Assembly: GCA_015039465.1 (NCBI GenBank)
Contig: MU130043.1
Span: forward strand, 102,493-138,585
Source of the DNA: Phlegmacium glaucopus
Taxonomy: Eukaryota; Basidiomycota; Agaricomycetes; Agaricales; Cortinariaceae
Length of the DNA: 36,093 nt
Direction: 5' to 3'
Each line of letters opens with the position of its first letter. Positions within the stretch are counted from its first letter, which is position 1. A program made the position numbers and the translations under genes. The notes below the pieces were generated by a model. It was given only the letters and a program-made list of their open reading frames with translations. It searched no databases and had not been told where the DNA came from. Shown one piece after another: positions 21,959 through 31,706 of this stretch.

Positions 21959-23124
21959 GTCATAACCACCTCAAGCAACACCGGCAATCTCTTTGACATG
22001 CGACTTCAAAATTCTCCCACCCCGTCCGTCACCTTGCTCTCAACTGCTCTCTTGATCAACCCCGGGCTACAATATGTCGTATCTGCGGCGATCGTGTTCA
22101 AGAACGCGGTGATAACGTGCAGACGTATCTACCAAATCTCACAAAATCATTTAGGCATTCATCAACTCTACTCAGGAGCTCACTCCCAGCGAGGTTGATA
22201 ACGTCATAGAGATGGAACTCGGAGAGCTGCTGGAGGATACAGTAGGATACAGTTAGACGAGCCATGCAAGGATGTGATTGATAGGATTGTTATCAAAGTG
22301 ACTAGCCTCGATTGTGATGAGTTCCAACGCTTGGCGGAAGTAAGGTGTGATGGATGCGTTGTTGTAAGAAATTGTTATGAATAGCCAATGGCCGTATTTT
22401 TTGGGTAATACAACGCCATGGGTAAGAGTGTTGAGATCATTAAAAAGATCCTCAGTTATTCCAAAAATCGGGAGGGAGTGAAAGACTCGGAGATCCGCCA
22501 ATACCGCCTACGAGCTCAGTGGAATAGTTTCCTCGAAAAGCTCTTTAGGGAATGAGATATGATATCTCAAAGCGTTCACTAGCTGGACTCACTACCAGCC
22601 CTGCGGTAGATCATGGCTGGATATAACAGGCGTTTCGTCTACGAGTCACGTATAGTTAATGGCACGAAGAACTTACTCGCTGAAATATCGCCGTCAAACA
22701 ATGTGGAAAGGCACATTGGGGAGCGTGAGCTTGAAATCTGGATGTTTTACCAGGCCATGATCTGCGATAGAGGAAGGTGAATTAGAAGTTGTTTTTGCCA
22801 TGCAATTAAGAATATGAAATGAATAAACAAAATCGTTGCTAGCCGTCCTAGAACCAACCCCCCTCGTATGCTGGCTCCATGAACTTTCCGTAGCCTGTCC
22901 TGTATGACAGGCTACCAGCGCATTTTACAGTATTGATCTCGTCGACATTTCTCGTACCATTGGATGGATACACCAAAATGAACTTGAGGTTACAGGACCT
23001 CCATTCATTGAATCCAACTGATCTGGGAACTGGTGAAACGTGATCAAGTGTTTTTATATAGCTGCCCGAGCCAACTTTACTCGTCAGAACGCTCATGGAG
23101 TATATTTATCACCGAGGACTACAA

Positions 23125-24727
23125 TGATAAGCGCTGAAACGCAAGAAGCACCGATAGGGGGGCGAACCCCGAAGGCAACAGCAACATAGCAAGGCTTGGC
23201 GCATCATGGGTAAATCAATACCTCACCATATTTTATTCGCCATAGATATCGCGCAAAGAGGTTTTGCATGAAAACGGCCGGATCTGTGGCGTAGAAATGT
23301 TGGTCAGAAAAATATCCATCTTCCTCGAAGTGAAGAAGATAAAATGGTGTCTGAGGTCTTCCTCGTATGCTGGCTCCCTGATTGCAACAACTAATCATCT
23401 CAGTTGCCGGGTTCTATCGAAACTAGAAAAAGCTGATCGATGCCAATCATTCGTTGATGAGCACACGAAATCGAAGCGAGGATCGCATCTTATGTGCGCA
23501 ATGCGGGTCGAGTCCCAAATTTTGATTTCGTAGATGACATCGATTGGAGTGTTTCAATACAAATAGACCGATTCTTTGCGATGCATAGTCAGCAAAAGAA
23601 TCGTCCCAGCAATCGTGAAATAGCATTGTCGAGGACATAACAGTGACAAGCGTCAAAACGCAGTGGCACCGATAGGAACATCAAAGATAAATAAATACGT
23701 TTATGGCGTATTATCGCTCCCGGAAACTAATTTGAAGGCACTTACTGGACCGCTTGTCTAAGTGTCTCTCTACCCTTGAATAATGGGAACCATTTGGAAA
23801 CGATACTCACTCGGAGCCTATTGTGATTTATGACCTGCTACAGAAAAGGGGTGTCATTGATCATGTTATGATAAAGAGTCAAGTGAGAAAGAAGGTATTA
23901 CGACCCTAGATGGTCCCCCTCGTATGTTGACCTCACGATCTGCCCTCGTTGTTGAACACACACCTATACCCGTAGCACAGTGCTAGCCGAGCATATTCAC
24001 ATGTGCCCAACAACACGCTGTCCAAGTGTATACACATGGACCATTTGCTCCGATTGGAATCCAGGACCACTGGCTGATAGATACACCAGAATGAGCTTGA
24101 GGCCGGATATGACGACCTCCACCCACTGAACCCAGCTGATCGCTTTAGGGCCATCTGGAACTGTCCATGGTATATACTTGGCAATGCGGAGTAGAACCAC
24201 GGGGTATCTTTATCACTGAGAGATACAGCGATAAGCGCTTACGCGCCAGTAACACCGATAGGGGCCCCGAAGGATGTGAAATGGTTGGTAGTTACCACCA
24301 CGTTCAATGAAAATCCAGAAAGAGAACCATACAAACAATGTGAGTGAACACACCTTTTTCGTCTGCTATTGTGCTAAACCGCCTGCTGGATCAGGGTCAG
24401 AAAGGTGATTTCTGTGCAACTGAATTCTGATCAGTAAATTGCATTATTTGAACATCGACTCACGACTGTCTCCTCTGAGGTCCCCTCGTATGCTGGCCCG
24501 CCATTTTCTTTTTTCCCAGACCATGTCAAATAATTGGTCGGTAAATCCACTAAAAAAAATTGAATGTGAAGGCCACGTGTGCGTAGCAGTTGACCTACGC
24601 TCAAATCCAACCCTTTGAAGTTACAGGCCCTTAGTAATAATTTTAATGACTGAATAGGATGAATGACGCTGTTTCCTCACCACTTATTTATCGATGAGCG
24701 CCGAAACGCAAGTAGCACCGAATGGGG
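23125..24727. repeat. Array of degenerate ~0.5-kb units, copy 2
   Basis: Array motif 1 (AAACGCAAG...CACCGATAGGG) is at 23125, 23640, 24227 and 24690. Motif 2 (CCTCGTATGCTGGCTCC) is at ~22861, 23361, 23927 and 24485. Each unit is closer to the unit at the same position in copy 1 than to its neighbours, so the array is older than the segmental duplication. Confidence 0.7.
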
Positions 24728-25039
24728 ACGTGGCAAGACTGAAGGGGACGATGCGATCCCGTTTGAAATCGCCAGATATCTCTAGATTTGAACGCAGACA
24801 TGCTGGAGATCCCGTACCTCGCTATTCGTACTTGAGTATTCGAATAAGTATATGGTTCGTGGATAAGTCAAAGGAGTAGGTTTATGTAAGGTTCAGCTTT
24901 TTCAAAGGACAGAACACATTCCCACGCATCCACGCTGGTCAACTACCCATCCAGTCCCATGATTCGTTATAAATATATCCTACACTCACGACCATGATTG
25001 TATTTAATGTCCATTCTCTCAAGGATACACCCACCAGAG

Positions 25040-26272
25040 ATGTCGACCGAATCTACAGGAAAAGTCGACTTTAAAGTCGGTTCGATCACCTACCAGACAT
25101 GGTACAAAGTCTTTGGCGACCTTAAATCTAGCCGTCATCGCCCCATTGTGGCTTTGCATGGTGGTCCTGGCATGAGCCACCATTACATGCTGTATGTCTG
25201 CTTTCAATTCACTTTGGAATCTTTTTTTTTTTCAAATGACGATCCGTAGGCCTCATAAGATTATTTATGCCCAGACTGGGTAGGCACATATAATCCTTAA
25301 CACCCCAGGATTTTTGACCCGAGTGTTTCCTATTAGCATTCCAATTGTTTTTTATGACCAAATTGGAAACGGCGAATCGTCTCACTGCCCTGGCGTTCCT
25401 CCTGAATTTTGGACCCCAGAGCTTTTCATGGATGAGCTGGACAATCTCTTGAAGAGTCTCGGGATATATGATGACTTTGACTTACTGGGGCAGTCGTGGG
25501 GAGGTAGCTCAAAATTGCTAACACCTCGCGTTCTGGATTAATCTACCCCTCTTTTTCGTAGGAATGCTCGGTGCTCAATACGCCGCAACACGTCCTCCTA
25601 AAGGTTTGAGACGGCTGATCATCGCAAACTCCCCCGCATCAGTAGAATTGATGTCTATCGGCGCTGATGCTTTACTCAAACGATTTCCCGAAGATTTCGT
25701 CAAGATGATGCGCAGACATGAGGAAGATGGCACGACGGGTTTCAAGGAATATCGAGATGGGACCATGAAGTACTACAAGAGACATACATGTACCCTGGAC
25801 CCCTGGCCCGAAGAGCTACTTGCATCTTTTGAAGCTAGCGACAGAAATCCTACTGTATATCAAACCATGTAGCGATCAATTTTTTTGTGTAAACCTCGCG
25901 ATAACTCTTCTAATCATAAGATGACGTAGGTTTGGACCTTCCGAATTCAACATCATCGGTACTCTGAAATCCTGGTCTATTGCCGATATTCTGTATAAAA
26001 TACCTTGCCCGACGTTGCTTATCTCTGCACCTTTGGATTCAGTCCAGGAAATTGCTGTTCTCCCCTTTTTCTTGAATATCCCAAAGGTGAAATGGGTAGA
26101 ACTGCAGAATAGCACGCATCTTCCGGTATTTGAGGAACCGGAGAAGTAAGGTGTTCCGCTATTTTCTCTGTGTCTTGTCTCTCTGATAATCGTTACACCT
26201 ATTTGCAGGTATTTCAGCGTAATTTTAGAATTCCTAACAGGAACTCAAGCATCTTTCTCTTCAATGGATTAA
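25040..26272 (+). CDS. Prolyl aminopeptidase-like alpha/beta hydrolase (S33 family)
   Basis: Six exons close in phase: 25040-25191, 25250-25279, 25337-25503, 25562-25868, 25930-26145, 26209-26272 (936 bases, 311 aa, normal for the family). Family members cleave N-terminal proline or act as related amino-acid amidases. Visible motifs: [10 protein letters not shown] (oxyanion region), [12 protein letters not shown], the nucleophile elbow [13 protein letters not shown] formed across an intron, SAPLDSV (triad Asp) and [12 protein letters not shown] (triad His). The 30-base second exon ([10 protein letters not shown]) fills exactly the gap expected in the family alignment. An upstream in-frame ATG at 24998 exists, but [11 protein letters not shown] at 25040 is the likely start because the second copy aligns from there. 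No signal peptide, so probably cytosolic. Closest neighbour is its broken duplicate at 17395. Confidence 0.9.
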
Positions 26273-26422
26273 TATTCAGTACTCAAGCTTTCTAATGTTT
26301 TTGAAACCTTGAATTGGAGACTTGGCTCTTCCTCATTGACATATTGGGTGCAGTCGAGAGTCTGGACACTTGGAATTGGGTTTTATTTGAAGAACAAGGT
26401 GTTACTACCATTCATATAGATA

Positions 26423-27150
26423 TTGATGAGATATCCATATCGTTCCCGGCTGACTTGGCGTGACTCTGGTGACGTGACTCTTCTGACCTCAACTTGTACA
26501 ATACTGCTACGGGTGCACAGTCCTACTAAACATGTCCTCAAGCCAAATTTTGCTACCAGATATCCCAGATCTGTTCCTATGCTATCCAGTGATCCCCCAA
26601 AAATTCCGACCTGGAGCTGATATAAACGGCAGACCGTTTTCGTCTTATCTTACCCCAAAAGTTCCAACATACACTGTTCAGCAAAAGCTATCGAACTAGG
26701 GGCTCAGAAAGGAGCCTTGGAAACCTGAAAGGATTTGTGAACCTGCCCATTGATATACTTTTCGAGGTGAACTTATGTACCATCAAATTCAGATATCCTA
26801 AGGCGCCTGGAACTGTTACTAATATCCCTGCCAGATTGCCATGTATCTCGGTCCCAGAGATCTCCTGCAACTTTCTCAGCTCTCGAAGCAATTTAGGTCC
26901 ATTTTTGCATCTCATTCTGCTCTTTTTCATCTGGCGCACTGCTTTTCGCAACGTGAACATAAAGTGTCCTGCAGACATCAACAAACTTCAGTTTACCAGT
27001 CATCTTTATGACAACTGTTGCATGGTTTAACCTCTTTCCTTCTCGTACCACATGAATTATGGGACTCATGATCTTTTACTGTTCCTTTCAGGTATGCGGA
27101 TGTATCATGATTTGCCAAGTATTCCCCATGCTGCGTTTAAGGTATTGTCG
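26423..27150 (+). pseudogene. F-box-like gene relic, copy 2
   Basis: Matches 21110-21860. One frame reads NLPIDILFEVNLC, and after a disrupted stretch FIWRTAFRNVNIKCPADINK followed by LQFTSHLYDNCCM. This fits the pattern of basidiomycete F-box proteins (LPLDxLFEI ... IWKxARxNVxGLPxCPxDxxExQYAxLxFDxxCxxC). Frame changes between the two parts show decay. The relic is cut at ~27150 by a retroposon. Confidence 0.55.
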
Positions 27151-27311
27151 TTTTCTGTGGTGGATTGGCTTGGAATAGGATCGCTATGGGCATACCTCAG
27201 CAATGCAGCCGGGGACTGAGGGGATAGGAAAGGTGCATTAGAAGCCCCGGTAGCAACGTGCATGGGACTCACGTCCCAATGACTTAAATTGACAAAAAAA
27301 AACCAAAAAAA
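27151..27311 (+). mobile_element. Short polyA-tailed retroposon (SINE or 5'-truncated LINE)
   Basis: About 160 bases ending in two A tracts (AAAAAAAAACC then A-rich). It is flanked by AAGGTATTGTCG on the left (27139-27150) and AAGGTTATGTCG on the right (27312-27323), a target-site duplication with two mismatches. The copy-1 relic has a single GAGGTTATGTC at this place, which shows the empty site. Close to the 3' end is a hairpin GGGAC-TCAC-GTCCC. No RNA polymerase III boxes could be assigned with confidence. Confidence 0.7.
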
Positions 27312-27317
27312 AAGGTT

Positions 27318-27868
27318 ATGTCGAAGTTGTTAGACTGCAAAGTAAAATTGTTGATCTCAATCTATTTCCCAAATCTTACAACCATAATTTGCCGCAGCCT
27401 CATTACTATTAGATCTAATTCACCACTTGCCTGCTTCGTGGCAATGTTTCAAGCCAGAAGCCCAATTACTTATCTAAAAGTTCCTGTCTTTGAAATGTGG
27501 AACAGCATACCAGAGCCAAACGCAGAGTAAGTTTAGGTTGAGAACCACTAAATACTCATTGTCAACCTTTAAACATTTCTTTAAGCAGCGTAATACAGTT
27601 CCATATATTACAACCGATCCAAGACGCACTTGTCGAGCGAAGTGGTTTTGTAGCCTTAGACGTTGAAGTTGTCAAGCACTTACTATATAGCTCAAATGTA
27701 CGGCAAACCTTAAGTGCCTATTTCTGTGGTACACGCCGTATTTTGTTTTGGGATCGTCACCGTGACAGCTCATTTACTTCGCTCTCCAGGATGGTTCCTC
27801 ATGCACCGACGTTACCCGAGCAGACGTCGTATGCCGGTACTACCCGGTTGCCGGTTACGGGTTCCTGA
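27318..27868 (+). CDS. Unidentified two-exon reading frame
   Basis: Exon 27318-27526 joins in phase to 27589-27868 over a 62-base intron with good ends (GTAAGT ... TTTAAGCAG), giving 162 codons without a stop. The protein reads MSKLLDCKVKLLISIYFPNL, later VFEMWNSIPEPNAD across the splice, then IQDALVERSGFVALDVEVV and TRRILFWDRHRDSSF. I recognise no family. It starts right after the retroposon, so it may be the downstream part of the interrupted F-box-like gene rather than a gene of its own. The open length across a clean intron is the main support. Confidence 0.35.
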
Positions 27869-28221
27869 TCGCTGCCGGAGAATGATGTCAGGAAGAGTAT
27901 CTCCTTTGATGTGCCTGAAAACAAAGCTCATCGACTCCAGGGTCTCCTTGAAATATTCGAAATTACTAGTACTATCAACATAACTGTTCCAGATCTCTTG
28001 CAACACCAGTTTCTTCCTATTGATATCTCGACACCAGATAGGATCATCTAAACACTGTGTGAGGAAACGACTAATTGGGTACGTTATCACAAACGCCCAT
28101 TTTAAACTCAGCGGTACAATGCGGAGCTGTCGAGGTGGTCTAGGGTTACCACTGTTCGACACTTCTTCAGAACTAATCTTGAACTTTGCTGTCGAAAATG
28201 GGGTCCTCGTTTTCGCATATC
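27869..28221. other. Upstream region of the P450 gene
   Basis: No gene placed. A 116-codon open frame on the minus strand (27812-28162) contains QEIWNSYVDSTSNFEYFKET and could be a relic, but nothing supports it beyond its length. No clear TATA box seen ahead of 28222. Confidence 0.4.
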
Positions 28222-30584
28222 ATGGGTGACCTACAGACAATTGCTTTCAAGGTTGTCTTGACGGGTTTCGCCGTTTTTGTAATCTCCACGATTGGCAGAT
28301 ACCGCCGTGGCCTCCAGGTATGTTAAATCCCGAATTTAGATTACTTTCATTTGGCGGACTGATGTTCTCGATAGGCTGTTAGTTACGTGCCAGGTTTGCG
28401 TGTTCCGTTCCATCCATTGGCACCGCCTGGTGTCTTCATACCAACATCATGGTGGAACCCGGGGTATGCTTTCCATTGGGCCTGGCGTCATTCATGTGGG
28501 GAACGTATTCTTGTATGCCGCAGTAATGGCTGATCCACTTTTTCAAGTATACAAGAAGTACAAAAACGAGACAGTGTCTTTAGTCCCCTTCCTTGTGGGC
28601 GAGCCAACTCTATACTCCTCCAGTCTCGAGGTCGCACGACAAATTTCAGGTGGGGGTACCAAAAACAACTTTATCAAACCAGAAGCTAGCCATGGTGCTT
28701 TATTGTAAGTATTTCCGTTATGAGAACCTTAAAAAAGGCCTAATTTTACAGGCGTTGGGGTATGAATCTTGTTGCTTCCAACGGTGAAACCTGGAGAAAA
28801 CACAGAAGAGTCATGGGTCCTGCCTTCAACAACCGAGTGTAAGAAAACGAACTTAAACATCCCGGTTCTATCCACATTTGATATGTGGATCACACAGGTA
28901 TCAAATGGTCTGGTCAGAGACTTTAAAGACGTACCATGAAATGATAGCTGTTGAAGGGTGGGCTGACAAGAAAGAGATCAGTGTTCCTGTTGTGCAGTCA
29001 CTTACCTTTAAGGTATGTAGTTAATCGATCTTTCCACCACTGCTATCAATTCTAAATCTTTCTGCCGTGCCACAAGCTGGCCCTTCTAATAATCGGCAAA
29101 TGTGGATTCGGTTTCTCTTTCAACTGGCTTGAGCCCCCTCAGTCTGCAGATGGCAAAATGACCATCCAACATGCTCTTCGTACGGTAGCAGATTCTCCCT
29201 CAGCCATTCTTTTCGTTCCAAAATGGATTCAGCGTCTGCCATTTTCAGGGTATGTATTTCGATTTGTTGGCATTATTTAGTTTTAAGTAGTTTTTCCCCG
29301 TCCCTTTCGTAGGATGACAGAGCTTTCAACGGCTGATGAATCTGTAATGGAATTCATGAAGACCCAGGTGAAGGAACGGAAGGCCGAGATTGGCTCAATG
29401 GCCCTAGGGAAACCAAGCACGACTGAAACTGATGCTTTTACGATGCTAATCGAGGCGAACGAAGATAATGCCGGGAAGTTTAAACTGGACGACGAAGAGC
29501 TGGTAAGATAAGCCCTTCCTCCCATGGTTTCTTTTTGGAAACTTTTTACTCAGACTGCGATGCTAGATTGGCAACGTCTTTATCATGTTGTTTGCTGGAC
29601 ATGGTAACTAAACGCCTCTTTTCCTCACAGAAGTCCTTTCCACTGATGATCGGCCCTGATAGAAACGACTGCCCACTCTCTTGCTGCGACTCTTGGATTG
29701 ATGTCGTTGAGCAACGACCTCCAGGACGAAATTTTCGAGCATATCATTGGAGTCATTGGGTATGATCGTGCTCCAGTATGTATCAGCGATACTAGTCTCG
29801 CAATATGGATTGTCATCTTGTCTTTCAGGTTTTCGACGATTACCCAAAACTTGATAAAGTTCTAGCTGCGTTTTATGAAGCATTAAGGATGTTCCGTGAG
29901 TTTTTGATGTTTTGATATGTGCCGTATTCCTTAGAAAGTATCTCGCGAAACATTAGCTTCCGGACATCTTTTGATCCGTGAGGCTGCTGAAGATACAGTT
30001 TTGGAGATTCCTAATCCCCATGGCCAAGTGGGAACCACCACGATTCCGGTCCCGAAAGGTGTCCAGGTAAGCTGGATATTGGAACCCTTTAACAATATAT
30101 ATTTTTAACGAGATTTGTTATGTGTCTGCAGGTTATTGTCGACATGGTCGGTGTCCGTAAGTTTATTCCATATTATTCTGCGAGGTATTGGAATCAGATA
30201 AACCGTATATGACCAGAATATAATCCTCGATACTTCGATGAACCTGAGAAATATAAACCTTCTCGTTGGTACGGTGTCACCAACGATGAAGCTTTCTCAG
30301 CTTTTAATCTTGGTATGTTTTTTCTTCGACACGTCGAGATTCATCTCTTTGTCTAACAGTACTTTTTTTACATAGGACCACGAGCTTGCATCGGTCGTAA
30401 ATTCGCCACTGTAGAATCCGTCTGTTTCTTGACTTTACTCTTACGCGATTATAAAGTCGAACCTCTTTTACGACCGGGAGAAACGAAGGAGCAATGGCAA
30501 GATCGGGTTGTTGATGCGAGGGTTGGCCTTACGCTTGGTGTGGTCAACGTTCCTGTTAGGTTTATTAAGAGAACAAGGAAGTGA
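28222..30584 (+). CDS. Cytochrome P450 monooxygenase
   Basis: A membrane-anchored heme monooxygenase. Fourteen exons close in phase: 28222-28317, 28375-28495, 28548-28704, 28752-28838, 28898-29012, 29077-29249, 29313-29502, 29567-29603, 29663-29775, 29829-29895, 29957-30066, 30132-30156, 30217-30312, 30376-30584 (1596 bases, 531 aa). The N-terminus is an ER anchor (FKVVLTGFAVFVISTIG). Other marks: helix C WRKHRRVMGPAFNN, helix I AGHETTAHS (across an intron), helix K FYEALRMFP (ExxR), the YNPRYFDEPEKYKPSRW region, and the heme loop FNLGPRACIG with the Cys ligand. All key residues are present, so it should be active. It resembles the expanded basidiomycete-specific P450 families; the CYP family and substrate cannot be told from this. 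No biosynthetic partner genes lie beside it. Confidence 0.94.
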
Positions 30585-30997
30585 AATAATATGCAGTACT
30601 AGGTTTTTTTTCTTCGGTATGCACTGTTGTTTATCTGTATTTTTTGGGGGGTTTTAGCTCGTAAGTAGCATGTTGTTTAATTAATAAGCGAGGCTGTTTC
30701 CTTTGCTTTTTAAACATTTCTCATCGTTATATAGACCAGCGCTGCCTACTACACCTCCCGTGTAGATACAGTGGACCCTGCAATTGTGACCATTGCAACT
30801 GTGACATAGAGCTTTGGAAGACCTCTTCGCATCATGCGTGTTGATCCACACACGGGCATTGTCGAGGCACTGTCGCTACCGTGCTCGAGAAGCAGAAGGT
30901 CCGGACAAGGGGACATTATGCCAAAGCTCTTTTAGTGCAATCCACACAGTTCCACCAGAGCCTCCCAGTTCCATCAGCAAAACACGTTAGAACTTAG

Positions 30998-31256
30998 TCC
31001 TTGAACCTCTCTTGAAACCCCCTTGACTTGCTTGATGCCATTTCAAGAAGCGGATCAAGGATTGGAAAATCTTCTTGACAGTCACTTGTTCAAGGAGGTT
31101 GTTCTTTTTCAAGCCCAGTCACTAACTTAATTTCCACTTGTTGACCTTTTTTGCACTTGAATCCGTCCTTGTATGTACCTATAGCTAGAAAGCGAATCAA
31201 GTAGATATTCAAGTACTAAATAAGTAAGCAAATTAAGAACAAAAAGGACTCAAGGG
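30998..31256. repeat. Subterminal cluster of CTTGA/TCAAG motifs
   Basis: Six CTTGA and seven TCAAG pentamers fall within about 260 bases, in both orientations. Such dense short motifs in both directions are typical of subterminal transposase-binding regions of DNA transposons. Confidence 0.6.
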
Positions 31257-31399
31257 CTGGTTAAGGGTCACAAAAAGCTGGCCATAAGCATCGGAAAGGG
31301 CGATTAGTAAGTTACGAGTCCCCTTTAGGGGCTCGTTCTTATAAGCGGATGCGGCTTTCAAAGGTAACGCAAGACTTGCCGGTAACTTCATCAGGAAAA

Positions 31400-31615
31400 G
31401 CGTGAGGTCTTTCACAGGGTCTTTCCGTGTCTTCACAAAGACATAAAGTGCATAAAAGACTTAAAATACAAAAAGCTGATCTGTCTTTCAAAAGCCGGGT
31501 CCATTTTCTCACGAAAGACCTGGTGGTCTTTCGTAGACATGCTTCTACCTTTAAAGCTTGAGAAAGAAGCCTTCGTCTTTATAAAGTTCAAAGTGAAAGA
31601 CAGCCAAAGTCACGA
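31400..31615. repeat. Subterminal cluster of GTCTTTC/GAAAGAC motifs
   Basis: Four GTCTTTC and two GAAAGAC heptamers, with further partial forms. One pair forms an inverted repeat ACGAAAGACC-TGGT-GGTCTTTCGT near 31512-31535. The motif differs from that of the neighbouring CTTGA cluster, so the element end seems to have two kinds of repeated site. Confidence 0.6.
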
Positions 31616-31706
31616 TAAAATATCACAAAATTTAATTAATATACACTCATCCTGCCTAGTACCAGCTATTACAGGCCATGCAGACACTTGTTAAGTAGCC
31701 CCACAC

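Larger units (their letters stand above)
22126..26402. repeat. Segmental duplication, copy 2
   Basis: Collinear with 13395-14004 plus 15113-18755. Nearly all tracts align with scattered substitutions and small indels. Copy 2 keeps the intact hydrolase and is followed directly by its F-box relic (26423-27130). The absence of the 1.1-kb tract of copy 1 is described there. Confidence 0.9.
30585..31706. other. Spacer between P450 and transposon genes
   Basis: Contains the P450 3' flank, including a CTACAC-CTCCC-GTGTAG hairpin at 30749-30765, and then the presumed left end of the Plavaka element with its subterminal motif clusters. No gene recognised. Confidence 0.6.
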
